In this document: piece after piece, positions 1 through 10,319 of the stretch
Position numbering within the stretch: position 1 is the stretch's first letter
How the letters are laid out: every line of letters begins with the position of its first letter
NCBI RefSeq assembly: GCF_010015585.1
Contig: NW_022985069.1
Coordinates: forward strand, 1,171,038-1,235,037
DNA from: Eremomyces bilateralis CBS 781.70
Taxonomy: Eukaryota > Ascomycota > Dothideomycetes > Eremomycetales > Eremomycetaceae
DNA: 64,000 bases
Direction: 5' to 3'
Notes under the pieces: model-generated
Told to the model about the DNA's origin: nothing
Database searches by the model: none
Seen by the model: the letters and a program-made list of their open reading frames with translations, nothing else
Translations under genes and position numbers: made by a program

Positions 1-1401
1 TCGCCTTGTTCATGGGGTCCGTCCTTCTTGCAGAGCAAGACCTGCGTGGGCGAGTACCTTCCTCCGTGCGAAAAGTCTCACCAGGAAATGATGCGGAGAG
101 AAAGGATGCCCTCTGGACCGAATTCCCACTGTGCTAAATCGTGGAGTTCTTTGGAGACCCACGACAGGATGTTTTCTTCAAAACATCGACTTTTGGGGGG
201 ATGGCTGTCTAGCTATTTGGTGTCTTGGTCACTGATCGTGATACTACGTTAATCTAGCCATGCTTTCAGATACTCATTCGGGGAAGTGCACGTCCCCTTG
301 AAATCGTATGTCAAACCAAAGCACCTCTTGCCACACCCGATGGCCCTCCAGGCTCCCTGATGTAGATGACCTCAAGTGGGTTTTCGCGGAAGGACTCGGT
401 CAGAGATTTCTTCTGCAAGAGTTTAGTCGCTAACCCAAAGATAAGGAGGCATTATACCTACCCGGGCTCCAGGCGCGTCATTCAGCCCGAGGAAGCGGAG
501 ATTGAAAACAGGAATCTTGTTGGTTGGACCGCCTGGCCAATACCTCATTGATGAGTCGAATACTGCCATTCTCAGGGATGCCAACAAGCAATGGACTCTG
601 GCTCGAAGCTATTCTGACTAGCTTGGATAGGTGGCCAAGATATCACGGCAACTCAGAAGTTGTTCTGGTAGTTGATGTTGATATTGATGTGGAGAAGGAA
701 GAAGAATAAAGGATGGAGAATGACGAATGAAGGACAAAACAAAAACAGAAGGATAACGATTAGGTATCATGATCAAATATGATAATATATCTCATGCTGT
801 GCGGTTAATTCGAACTGAAAGCGGCTCAGAAGGGAATAACTGACGATGAATTCTTTGTGATGGAAGATAGGGGATCAAACCCGAACTAGACTCGGCCTCC
901 AAGCAGCAACCTGACCGCCATGCAATGCTATAATTACTAAAGAACTAAACCGAGAACGCAAATCAGTGTACTGTGACCTTCCACCGAGTGGATATCTAGG
1001 AAATGATGTCCACTGATAAGTTGGCGGCTTGAACTGGATAAGTGAGGGGAGAAGGTGAAAGGAGCAAGAGGAAGATTGTTGATATTATCTCCATTTTCCT
1101 TCCTAACCTTAAGCAGACGTCGTGCCAATGCTTTCTGGATACCGGGATTTTACAGGTGAGGGCTTTATAGGGAAGGCCTGATAAGGAAGATCTTGAGATA
1201 GGTGTTATAAGTAAGAACGGAATATAGCTAGGAATTCTTTTATATCTTGAGAATTGGGGCAGAATTTGGCGGTAGTACGAATACCGACAGCGATAACTAT
1301 ACCTTAGGTACTAATTGTCGAACCTTGCTCTATCTACCCTTCTTCTAGATTCCCAGGGGCGTCCCTTTTGGGGGTTTGGCTTGGTTGGGTAGATTCATCA
1401 C
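1..1401. other. Degenerate left edge, no intact gene
   Basis: No convincing gene is visible. An open frame running from the left edge (about 2-240, + strand) reads like a decayed protein but is interrupted by stops, two of them near residues 45 and 70, and I do not recognise the family. Other frames in this stretch are short. A 72-bp segment at 911-982 is repeated near 3.7 kb (see the repeat entry). The sequence is AT-rich toward 1200-1350. Confidence 0.5.
911..982 (-). repeat. Short dispersed repeat, copy A
   Basis: This segment aligns with 3673-3745 over about 72 bases with roughly three quarters identity by eye and one single-base gap. The best conserved cores are the stretch around ATCAGTGTRCTGTGAYCTTCCA and a CTGAMCGCCAT block. 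In copy B the repeat covers the last codons and the stop of the DHA2 transporter. It may be a fragment of that gene's 3' end copied here, or a short mobile repeat that supplied the gene's present C-terminus. Confidence 0.45.
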
Positions 1402-2238
1402 TAATATCATGTAAATCTAAACCTGAACCCGCGATGTGTACGCTTCGGACCCAGTATGACAGACTTCTGTTCCCCCGGCCCGAACCAGTTAGGGGATATC
1501 AGACACAACAGCGGAAAGGCCCGCACCGGATGATCCAGAACGAGTATCGAGCAAAATGGAGGGAGAGATGCCAAGCCGAAGCGGCCAGACCAGGAAGGAG
1601 AGCAAGGACATGGAAGGACCCGTGGGAAACCCAGTGCCTTAACCGGTACGACGGCCTTCAGAAACACGAGGCCTCGGCGCTCATGGCACTACGGACTAAG
1701 GTAGTTGGAGTTAAAGGATGGCTCGCAAAAATTGGTGTCCCTGGAATCCACCCAGCGTGTGAGTGCGGTGCCCCCCGACAGTCTCTCTACCATCTCCTTG
1801 CATTTTGCCCGCAGCGGACCGACCAGAGGATCGCGCTCCTCCAACGAGCTGGAACAACGGACTTTAAGAGGATATTGCATGACAGGGACAAGGTGCGCCA
1901 CGCAGCAAGGTGGCTGATCGATGCGGGAGGCCTAGAGCAATACCGGGTGGCCAAGGAAGTTGAGGAGGAGGTAATAGAGGACTGGAAACCGTTCCAGCTC
2001 CTCCACGACGTGCCAGAATAAGCTCTCCGCGTAGGCGGAAACACCGACTCGTACGGATAGATGATAAACGTTTGAGATAGTCTACTAAAGGGAGGAGGCG
2101 GGATTTTATGTACCCGCAGCCTCAGGGCTACGGGGAGACTTTTGCCCGCGGCAGACCAGATAGAATGCCGTGCTCATAGACCCGAAAGGGATCCAGATAG
2201 TACGTTAAATTGATTCTTATTATTAATATCATGTAAAT
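1402..2238 (+). mobile_element. 5'-truncated LINE (Tad-like non-LTR element) with 15-bp target duplication
   Basis: The 15-mer TAATATCATGTAAAT occurs at 1402-1416 and again at 2224-2238, so the inserted DNA is 1417-2223 (807 bp). Inside lies the end of a LINE reading frame with the terminal Cys-His motif, then a 3' untranslated region and a short TTA-rich tail at about 2216-2223. A perfect target duplication, loss of the 5' part and a simple-repeat tail are the signature of target-primed reverse transcription. The last 70 bases of the element (2146-2215) match 12730-12799 at 69 of 70 positions, so at least two insertions of this family lie in the window. Assignment to the Tad clade is by the look of the C-terminal domain only. 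Confidence 0.85.
1417..2021 (+). pseudogene. LINE ORF2 C-terminal fragment
   Basis: An open frame of about 200 residues begins at the truncated 5' end of the element and stops at 2019-2021. It lacks the endonuclease and reverse transcriptase. What remains is the region after the RNase H-like part: a basic stretch, then the zinc-knuckle-like motif CECGAPRQSLYHLLAFCP (Cys-x-Cys ... His ... Cys) common near the C-terminus of fungal non-LTR elements, then a charged tail. The frame is uninterrupted, which with the perfect target duplication points to a fairly recent insertion. It cannot support transposition by itself. The first available ATG is at 1434 but is probably not a natural start. Confidence 0.8.
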
Positions 2239-2671
2239 TGTGAATACTATTTGCTATGTGTTTGCCAATGATTTTGGTTTATGGTAATCTAAGCTGTAAA
2301 CTAAGGCGATCGTATTACTACCATATCGATGAACGTTGGGATATGGGGACTTTATAGGTGAGTACTTATCCCCAATTCTTGACCACCACATTCTTTCATA
2401 CCCACCGGTATCTACCTACTTTACTATCTTATTATCGCAATTACAGGTAATGAGGTGCCGTATAGTAATCTTGGCCCATAACACGATGGCTTACTAGGGA
2501 GCAGAGAGATGAGTATTGGCATGTGCCTACTACCCCTTGATCATCAATTGTACCCCATATCAAAAGCCTTATAGTTCAACGCCGAGTCCTCATTGGACAG
2601 CAAGTATCAAAACTCGCTCATCTATAATTATCAATAAGCGGCCAGGCTTAATAGCCATTGGTTAGTCTGCA
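2239..2671. other. AT-rich spacer
   Basis: About 430 bases between the LINE and the kinase remnant. I see no gene, repeat or RNA in it. Its right end may contain eroded upstream sequence of the kinase, but I cannot align it. Confidence 0.4.
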
Positions 2672-3360
2672 GAGATCTCTAAACACGAAGATTCACACCT
2701 CGTCAAACATCCCAAGTACTTTCCTGGACACTCCACATACAACGAGATGTACCATGACCTTATCGCCACCGAGAGAACCATCTATGAGCGCCTAGGTGAC
2801 CATGAAGGTATCATTAAGTACCTCGGAATTAACTATGAGAGCACTGGGGCGATCAAATTGGCGTATACGAGACAAGGACGGCTGTCAAAATACATCAAAA
2901 CCATGATACCCCATCTCAATCATTTCGCGATGCATGGATTCGCTCCTTGATCGAAATATTCTACCACATCTATTCCTGCAAGGTTCTCCACCAAAACATC
3001 AAGCTCAGTCACATCCTCGTGGGGGACGACTGTTTGAAGGTCACCGATTTTGCCAACGGCGCCATCCTTCCCCCCGATGCCGATATGGAAGCAATTTGCG
3101 CCGATGGTCCGCTGTCCAAGGTTGATTTACTCTGCCTTGGCTGATTCATATATTCCATAACCACCTGAGGAGTCTTTATGTACGATTATTTCGAACACAA
3201 ACGTTGGTTGGAGCCGGGAGAGCTACCACTGATAGGCGACATCCCGTTGGGCCAAATTGTTGGGAAATGTTAGCATAACAGGTATAGCACCATGGCATCA
3301 CTTTACGAGGATGCCATTGCTTGTCAAGGTCAGAGACGTCAGATGAGCACGGAATTACCG
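2672..3360 (+). pseudogene. Fungal Ser/Thr protein kinase, broken
   Basis: Frames here read as a kinase catalytic domain of the kind found in expanded fungal kinase families. The N-lobe part (about 2690-2910) carries the region up to the hinge, ending in an AYTRQGRLSKYI stretch. The C-lobe part (2911-3360) carries LHQNIKLSHILV in place of the usual HQDIKLxNILV loop, then KVTDFANGA (the DFG-like segment) and SKVDLLCLG. There is one frameshift near 2905-2915 and at least three in-frame stops further on (about 3142, 3166 and 3270); two of them replace family tryptophans (TGG to TGA or TAG). The catalytic-loop Asp is Asn (HQN), so the copy looks inactive even apart from the stops. No Gly-rich loop is visible at the left end, so it is also 5'-incomplete. 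Confidence 0.7.
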
Positions 3361-3672
3361 GACACTCGTTTATCGTCTCGTCCAACGAACGGAATTGTGT
3401 ATGTGACTGAGAAACGTTTCTTGCAGACTTATGTAAATTTCCCTCTTTCTCGATCCGCGGGTGGTTGGGTCCCTGCCTAAGGAATTCAGGGCGAATGCTT
3501 CGAGACAACAATGCAGGAGGAGATGATAGCTCTCAGTTTGCTCGTGCCAGACCACGAACTAGGCGGCAAGAACCAGTGGAATCAGTGGACTGATCGAGTT
3601 ATGCAAACTCAAACCAGGCATTTCTCAGGTCGGCTAGAAGCGGAGCAACGATGATACTTGTGAATCGTGGAT

Positions 3673-3745
3673 CTGAACGCCATTCAATACTATCATAAGC
3701 ATAGAACGGAACCGAGGACCTGAATCAGTGTGCTGTGATCTTCCA
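3673..3745 (-). repeat. Short dispersed repeat, copy B
   Basis: Partner of 911-982. It overlaps the last six or seven codons and the stop of the DHA2 transporter at 3725 and extends about 50 bases beyond it. See copy A for the alignment and alternatives. Confidence 0.45.
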
Positions 3746-5515
3746 TCCCTCTCTCAAAAACGTCCGAACCATGAAAATTGCCGACAAAACCACTCCCATC
3801 AAACTCAATGCAATCGCGATATAGAACGCGCTTCTGATCCCTTTCTCCAACCTCGCCGGATCATTCCTCGCAATACTCACCTCCACCGTTCCCGCGATCC
3901 CCAACGCGATCGAAATCGAGTAGTTCACCACCGTATTAATCAACGACCCCGCTAGCCCCTGATGTTCCGGCGGCAGATGATTCGACACGATCACGCTGGC
4001 TGCCGGAAACGACATGTCCATTCCAAACGGCATGATCAAGATGCTGACGAACAGCTGCGCCCAGTACGTCTGCCGCACGGGCATCATCGCCGCGACGACG
4101 ATGCCGACGCAGAACACCAGCATCGAGAGCAGCATCGGCAGCGTGACGGGTGCGTGCGTAAGGAGGAACCCTGTGGCTGCGGTGCACATCAGCCCGCTGA
4201 AGATCGCGGGGATATACTGCGCCGAGATGGTGAGTGGCGATTCTCCACGGAGGGAGATGGCGAAGCGGAAGACGTAGAACACCCAGATGCCGAAGGCGGC
4301 CCAGCCGAAACCGACGAGCGCGAGGACGTAGCCGACGGTGCTGTTGAGCGCGTGGAAAGGGACTATGGGATCCGTGGCGCGCTGCTCGACCCAGACGAAG
4401 GCGACGAGGAAGAGGAGGCCGATGAGGAGGAGGAAGTAGACGTGCGGGGTATCCCAGCCGAAGAGGGGGCCATTGTTCCAGGCGACGTTGACGAGGATGA
4501 GCCCGGTGACACCGACGACCGAGCCGGTGGCGTCGAAGGTGGGAGGGTTGGTCGGGCGCACGCTGAGGGCTTTGGGGATGATGATCGTGGAGAGGACGCC
4601 GAGGCCGAAGCAGGCGAGCGCGAACGACCAGAAGGCCCACGGCCACCATGCGTATTGGGCGAAGACGCTGCCGCTCAACGCACCGATGACGAACCCCATA
4701 GGCGCGAGCCCACCGAACACCGCGAAGGCGATGTTCTTCTTCAGCCCCGGGGGATACGCGCGGGCGAGCAGCGCCATGCCGTTGGGCATCAGAAGCGCGG
4801 GTCCAATTCCCTGCATGGCACGGCAGATATCGAAGAACACCTGTTTTCTGGGATACGCGCTGAACCCGGCGAACGCGCTCCAGCACCCGAACCATAGCCA
4901 TCCGACGGTGAAGATTCGTTTGTGGCCCATAATATCTCCCAAGCGACCGGAGATCATGATGAAGGTGCCAACCGTAAGCGAGTACGCCGCGACAAACCAA
5001 GACAACTCGCCCGGGTTTGTACTCGCAAACTCCTCGCCGATGTTGTCCAGTGGTGCCAGTGCTTGGCCCAGTGCTGCTTGCGTCATGAAATGGGAGATGC
5101 CGATAAGCACGATGAAGAGGATGTCCTTGGGCAAGGTCGTCTGGATCCCACTGTGCGGGAACTTCTGCAGTTCTTTCATATCGGGTGGAGCCTTCATCTC
5201 CGGACCTGGATAGGATGATGACGGCGGCAGCAGGTATGGGATTGACGGATCGGGATGGAGCGCGCTCTGCGTCGGTGCCAGCGTCGTTTCGCTGACTTGG
5301 AAGTCACCATGACTATCGGCGGCGATGGAGTCGACCCTTGATTGAAGGGGGACGTGTCGTTGCTTATACATTGAAGAGATGGGGCTATAGCCGACCGGCG
5401 TGGTGGTCATGGAGGGAGGGGGCCTGTATTCGCCTAGGTCGGTCCTGATGGTATTTCGCGGTTGGGCCATCTTGCCTTTCGATACTGATGGAATATGGCC
5501 TTCTGGGTTCATCAT
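3725..5515 (-). CDS. MFS transporter, DHA2 (14-TM drug:H+ antiporter) family
   Basis: A single uninterrupted frame of 596 residues. The first 125 residues are hydrophilic and cytosolic, followed by about 14 hydrophobic segments, the size and layout of DHA2 antiporters such as yeast Atr1. The loop 2-3 signature is SGRLGDIMGHKR, and the antiporter motif C region reads GLAPMGFVIGALSG after a CRAMQGIGPALLMPNG stretch. The family exports drugs, toxic metabolites or borate at the plasma membrane; the substrate here cannot be read from sequence. The start at 5515 (MMNPEG) is the first Met; a second Met lies one codon in and others at about residues 16 and 36. The last codons fall in a short repeat also found at 911-982. 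It is the only intact transporter in the transposon-rich island. Confidence 0.9.
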   Translation of the reverse strand: MMNPEGHIPSVSKGKMAQPRNTIRTDLGEYRPPPSMTTTPVGYSPISSMYKQRHVPLQSRVDSIAADSHGDFQVSETTLAPTQSALHPDPSIPYLLPPSSSYPGPEMKAPPDMKELQKFPHSGIQTTLPKDILFIVLIGISHFMTQAALGQALAPLDNIGEEFASTNPGELSWFVAAYSLTVGTFIMISGRLGDIMGHKRIFTVGWLWFGCWSAFAGFSAYPRKQVFFDICRAMQGIGPALLMPNGMALLARAYPPGLKKNIAFAVFGGLAPMGFVIGALSGSVFAQYAWWPWAFWSFALACFGLGVLSTIIIPKALSVRPTNPPTFDATGSVVGVTGLILVNVAWNNGPLFGWDTPHVYFLLLIGLLFLVAFVWVEQRATDPIVPFHALNSTVGYVLALVGFGWAAFGIWVFYVFRFAISLRGESPLTISAQYIPAIFSGLMCTAATGFLLTHAPVTLPMLLSMLVFCVGIVVAAMMPVRQTYWAQLFVSILIMPFGMDMSFPAASVIVSNHLPPEHQGLAGSLINTVVNYSISIALGIAGTVEVSIARNDPARLEKGIRSAFYIAIALSLMGVVLSAIFMVRTFLREGWKITAH

Positions 5516-6107
5516 TATGGTGTGGCTTAGGGGATAACGGATTATATAAATTCGAAGGGCTGAAGATGGAATGCAAGATACAGCATAGCAATCAGGGAGC
5601 GACTAAATAATAGAATATATAGACAGAATAAAGCGAACCACCATAAAAAGAAATACGACGATAAAAGAATTACGTGTTCCATATATCCATACTTCCCTTC
5701 TTGAAACTCGCCCGCATTGTGGTGCAACCCAACAAGCACCCACAACTCCATCTGGATCTTTGTTAGACATCTGGCCCGTTGAAGAACAAGCGCGGAAGTT
5801 CGAGATGCGAGAGCGCTCTATTCTGGGTGCATCAGCATAGGAAGCAAGTCTCCTTCGATGCACAGCGGCACATCTGGGGTTCTGGGGAGCCGGAGATCAG
5901 GCTGCCTGTACACTGTGTACGACGGTGGCCTCGATGTCAGACCCGACTAGGTGGTGGTGGATAGCGTAAGACTTTGGGACAACCGATCATAACTCGAGGC
6001 AGCGTGTAATGTTACAGATGGAACGTAGAAGAGGAATCGTTGACATATTTTTGGCGCCAAGCGTCACCTTTGGCCCTCTCTTCACGAAGCTGGGATGGAG
6101 TGATATT
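5516..6107. other. Promoter-side spacer of the DHA2 gene
   Basis: About 590 bases upstream of the transporter. There is no gene. AT-rich stretches lie just upstream of its start (5540-5690). Confidence 0.45.
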
Positions 6108-6505
6108 GGAGAGGTTTTGCAACCTCGAAAACCATTTTACAACTCCACTACAACCCACCTTTCTGTTAGCCATAGGTCCTAATGGAGTTTACGGTGTAAA
6201 TTTTAATGACCCACAGTTGTAACTCATTTACAACAGTTGTAATCGAGTTACAACTGGTTGTAAATGTGCTAACGAACTTTCGTGAAGTTTGATTGGCCGG
6301 AACCAAAGGTTTTTATGCCTTAGGCCACAATGTTGATGCCTTAAAATTATTTTTTACAACTTTTACAACTTTTTGTTGCCTCGTTGCCTCAGGCTCAATA
6401 TTATAGTTTATACGCTAACTAACCTTATATAGAGATATTAACCGCTTTTTTTGTGGAGTTGTATATCGAGTTGTAAAATGGTTTTCGAGGTTGCAAAACC
6501 TCTCC
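6108..6505. mobile_element. MITE with perfect 38-bp terminal inverted repeats
   Basis: The first 38 bases (6108-6145, starting GGAGAGGTTTTGCAACC) are an exact reverse complement of the last 38 (6468-6505). The 398-bp element is flanked by ATT on both sides (6105-6107 and 6506-6508), a probable 3-bp target duplication. There is no coding capacity. The interior is AT-rich and studded with TTACAAC / GTTGTAA heptamers in both orientations, likely subterminal binding sites for a transposase encoded elsewhere. A 3-bp duplication would suit PIF/Harbinger-type mobilisation, but ATT is not that superfamily's usual TWA target, so the family is open. Perfect ends suggest recent movement. Confidence 0.85.
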
Positions 6506-6508
6506 ATT

Positions 6509-6829
6509 GAAATGTGGCCGACGTGACACGGTCTGGATGCGCAAGGTCTGCGATTACCAAGTTCCATTAATCTAAACTGAAGAGAGAGAGAGAGAGAAAA
6601 AATCTCCCGGCACCTTTGTGCGCGAGATAGCGACTCTCCTCTCCAATGCCCTACTGCTGTGTTACCATGTTTGTTTGCTTCTCTGATATAATCCACCAGC
6701 CACGTCTTCAGCCACAACCAAGGGAACAGGCCGCAGGCCTGGGACCATAACACGACGGTTGGGTTTGGCGCTCGGTATCGGGCCGGCGGTGGGTCTGGGC
6801 GGGTTCTCCCCTTCTCGGAGTGCCAAATT
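6509..6829. other. Spacer with a GA microsatellite, left flank of the pogo element
   Basis: No gene. A GA-dinucleotide run sits at about 6578-6597, followed by a short A run. This flank and 8688 onward were joined before the pogo insertion. Confidence 0.5.
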
Positions 6830-6831
6830 TA

Positions 6832-8685
6832 AGTCAACAGCCCCCGTTTTCGTGCACCCCTGTTTTCGTGCAAACCAAAATAGGTAAATTTCTGTAGATC
6901 TATACTCTACTTCATCAATCAATTCAACATGATGAGATGCTATACTGAAAATGCCTCGTGTGAATGAAGTCGCTATACAGCTCGCTATACAGGCATTTCA
7001 TGATGAAAATTCGATTCCTTAAACCAATGCGCGGATGAATACGGCATCAAGAGATCAACGCTTCGCTCCCGACTGAATGGCTCAATATCCCACCAGGATG
7101 AAGCTAAAAGGTTTCAAAAATTGTCTCCAGGTCAGGAGAAATGGCTCGTCGAGTGGATTATAGAAGAAGATGTCGCTGCTAGGGCTCCTTCGCACGCAAG
7201 AGTCGGTCAAATGGCAGAAGCAATCGCCAGAGAAAGTGGAGATGACACCCCTTGCGGCAACCATTGGTCCGAGGGCTTTATACGACGAAATCCCGAAGTA
7301 AAAACCATGGTAGGGCGATCGATCGAGGCCTCTCGCGTAAATTGCGCATCGAAAGAAGTTATCCAGGAGTTCTTTGAGACCTATCGACGCGTTTGTACGA
7401 ATTACAATATCAAAATCGCTAACCAATGGAATTTCGATGAACATGGACTCTCCCTTCGATGCGGGACCAACGGAAGAGTAATCGCCCCTGCTCAGACTTC
7501 GTCCAAAGGACGTAAAAAAGGCCATACGTACATCAAATCGCCAGAGGATCGCGAATGGGTCTTGGTGCTTGAGGCTATCTCCGCGGCCGGCCGCACAATC
7601 TCCCCCCTGATCATTTTCAAAGGAAAATCGGCCCAATCTTCATAGTTTCAACCACAGGAGGAATATATACCAAACTGGCACTACACGAGCTCTGAAAACG
7701 CGTGGACTTCTAACGAAATCGGCCTTCAATGGATGGAAAAGAAGTTCTTGCCCGAGAGCAAGCCCCTAGACTTCCCCGCGGACGAATGGCGACTTTTAGT
7801 GCGCGATGGACACGGTTCTCACGCCACGGTAGAGATCATGAAGTTGGCCAAGGAAAACCGAGTATATCTTTTGTTTTTGCCCGCTCACACGTCCCACCTC
7901 CTGCAGCCCCTGGATGTTTCGGTTTTTTCGCCCCTGAAGTCAAAATACTGCAAAGAATTGAGTCAATTGTCATCTCTTGACGACTCTGCGCCTGTAAAGA
8001 AGCATAACTTTATTTCTATATATCATAAATCACGAATACAGGCTCTGAATATACATAATATCCGTGCGGGATTCCGTGGCACCGGCATGGTTCCGTACAA
8101 CCCCGAAAAAGTCCTGAACAGCACCCATTTGAACGAGAATCACGTAATACAGCGTCCTATTACCTCTGAGCCTACTTTTCCTACATTGTTTCATACGCCA
8201 AAAGGGCCCCAAGACGTATGTCTCCAAAAATATGATGGGATGGGGGGGAGGGATTTTCGGGGCTTTCAGGGGAAAGTTGCGAAGGCGTTTTCGGCGAAGA
8301 ATACTGAAATTGCACAGCTGAAGGCGGAGATTCAGAAACTTCAGAATACAGTGACAGATCTAGGCGGACCTATAGGGAAAAAGAGAAAAAGAGTTCAGCC
8401 CGATCTGAACGAAAGATTCGTTCAACTCGATCAGATCCTTCATGCGCAAAAGGAGGCGCAAAAGGCGGAAGAAAAGGCCGCAAAACGACGAATGAGCTCG
8501 GAGGAGACATCACGAAAATTACAGGAGGCTACCTTCGAGTTTATGTGTTTTGAATTCCAAATTTAACTATACAAAAATAATATGGCAGGCGTTGAATTAC
8601 CCAAAATCTGTCCCATACCGTGTCTGGTTGAAGTTTTGAGGGGGTGCACGAAAACAAGGGTGCACGAAAATGGGGGCCGCTGACT
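6832..8685 (+). mobile_element. pogo/Fot1-type DNA transposon (Tc1-mariner superfamily)
   Basis: Terminal inverted repeats of 41 bp (6832-6872 and 8645-8685) match at 37 positions; all four differences are transitions. Each repeat contains the decamer TTTTCGTGCA twice, 15 bp apart, a likely pair of transposase binding sites. TA dinucleotides at 6830-6831 and 8686-8687 are the target duplication, as expected for this superfamily. The 1854-bp element carries one transposase gene on the + strand that is broken by one frameshift and one stop. Confidence 0.92.
6951..8566 (+). pseudogene. pogo/Fot1 transposase, broken
   Basis: The N-terminus (from ATG 6951) has the start of the helix-turn-helix DNA-binding region. 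After a frameshift near 7015-7030 the frame continues through the CENP-B-like second HTH and then a DDE domain. The acidic triad is visible as QWNFDEHG (first Asp), LLVRDGHGSH (second) and LQPLDVSVFSPLK (third), preceded by the typical HTSH. A single in-frame TAG at 7643-7645 splits the DDE domain; TGG to TAG fits a RIP-type transition. The last 90 residues are a Lys/Glu-rich coiled coil. Total length about 530 codons, normal for Fot1/pogo. The copy looks recently inactivated because everything else is well kept. Confidence 0.88.
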
Positions 8686-8848
8686 TACTGCAGCACGCCG
8701 TACTGTGCTCGACGGAAGACGGAAGGGCCGAATTCCATTGGCTTTTGAATGACGTATGCCGCCTGCTGTCCCTCGACTTCAGCCTCCTCCTCCACCCTAA
8801 AATTAATCACTTGCCAACCTCCTACAGCACCTAGGCACCTCTGTTCCC

Positions 8849-9295
8849 GTGTCAGATCCTACATCTGCACCAGCTACGACTGCTGTAACTACTTCTATCC
8901 CTCTCTCAGTCCCTGCGCCTGTTCCCATGCCAATTCTTACATCTACACCAATTACGAATCCTGTAACTACTTCTGTATCTTTGTCAGTCTCTGCACCTAT
9001 TCTAGTGTCTTCTCTTACCCCTTCTCCTTTGTCTTCACCGTTGTCTGTTACTGTGTCTGTTGCTGCGGCTCCATTTCATCAACAGCCTACCTGGCAACCT
9101 CTCTCGTTAGAAGAGTTCTTAGCTGATCTCGAGCATCGACGACTTCAGCCCGTCCTATATGACTGTAGTAACATAAACTCATTGACCAATATTTTAGCTG
9201 AGACAGGACGGGAAAATGACCCCACTGAACTGGCTGAAGCACGGAACATATGGCTCTCGGTACAAGTGGAGTATACGCTTCCTGCACCTCAATAA
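8849..9295 (+). CDS. Hypothetical Ser/Thr/Pro-rich protein, doubtful
   Basis: An open frame of 148 residues. The first 75 residues are Thr, Pro, Ser and Val-rich with two imperfect copies of a TTS-I/V-x-LSV unit that derive from a roughly 75-bp direct repeat in the DNA (about 8878-9010). The rest (from PTWQPLSLEEFLADLE) is an ordinary acidic helical segment. A second frame overlapping its end (9250-9483) continues with plausible composition, so it may be a frameshifted remnant. I recognise no family. It lies just right of the pogo insertion and may belong to another decayed element. Confidence 0.3.
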   Translation: MSDPTSAPATTAVTTSIPLSVPAPVPMPILTSTPITNPVTTSVSLSVSAPILVSSLTPSPLSSPLSVTVSVAAAPFHQQPTWQPLSLEEFLADLEHRRLQPVLYDCSNINSLTNILAETGRENDPTELAEARNIWLSVQVEYTLPAPQ

Positions 9296-10319
9296 TGGCA
9301 TGGAATTACCATTTTGGAAATATGGAAAATTTCTACGCCGAAAGAATTGCACAAGTCGATGCACAAAATTCTCTTTTTGGGTCTGGGGATGTGCGCAGGC
9401 AGCATCCTAAGCAGAGTCGGCTTCAAATGCTTGGAAAGGACTTAGCCCGCGCAAGAGACAGCGACGTCAGTAGAATATTATAAATGACGAGAAATCGAGA
9501 TGCGCTTCAAAGTCCTTCAGTCGGACGAGAGTTCAATAGTGACACATAAAATATTACTAGTAAGAATTAATTAGGAAACGGAGAGGACAAATCTCAAAAA
9601 CAGGGGGACAAAGAATCTCAGCAGCCTTCCGAGGTATTGGTACAATACAATGCAATAGATACTAGTTTTATTGAATTATTGTCGCAGGCCAAAGCATTAG
9701 CTCTAGGAGCATGAGGCTACAAACTGCATTAATAATCTTGTCGTGAGTCTCGTAATTATATCTGCAAACCTCATCGACCCGGCATGACTTTCGGGTTCGG
9801 CAGTCGCACCAATCGGCGAATCGTCGGCATAAAGTGAACCATCCCTTGGCGCCGCAAATCGAATTGTGGTATTTTTCCAACAAAAACTTGCACGGACTCG
9901 CGCTGACTAACCGCACTGCCCATATACAACACTGAACACGGTGTATTGAAAGTGATCCCCATGATTAGGATGCACCCACATTGCACTCGCGAATTCTTTC
10001 CTACCAACTTCATCTTTGAATGGTGTCGTCCATTGCCGACCTTTGGCCGTCCTGGTCTATCGAATGGGAAAGACGGTCTAGGATTGCCTAGGGCACATGC
10101 CTGGCAGCATCAGGGAGATGTGCCGCTGAAGGAGGCGGGAGCCCATTCCGGCTCGCCGGTCCTCCTAGACGGCTCGAGACGTATTCCCCTGAGTGGGCTT
10201 TCGAGGAGATGGAGGGAAACATTATTAGTACTATGTTCTCTTCTTCGCCGCTTCTCGGCGCTCTAATCGTTAACTCTGTCCTGTTCTTTGGTCGTCGACC
10301 GTCATTTCCTACCGCCGTA
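9296..10319. other. Gene-poor stretch
   Basis: About 1 kb with only short frames. A Cys-rich frame on the - strand (9668-9916) caught my eye but has no recognisable pattern. Sequence near 10020-10300 may be upstream region of the DUF3435 remnant. Confidence 0.4.

Noticed and set aside
860-935. tRNA-like sequence on the minus strand (GGGTTTGATCCCC with an upstream TGGCGGTCAGG)
   Set aside because: The B box has a mismatch (TTTGA) and the acceptor stem cannot be formed.
3936-5000. 354-codon second minus-strand frame and a 311-codon plus-strand frame over the DHA2 gene
   Set aside because: Arg/His- and Asp/Glu-biased low-complexity products typical of GC-rich shadow frames; the transporter frame explains the region.
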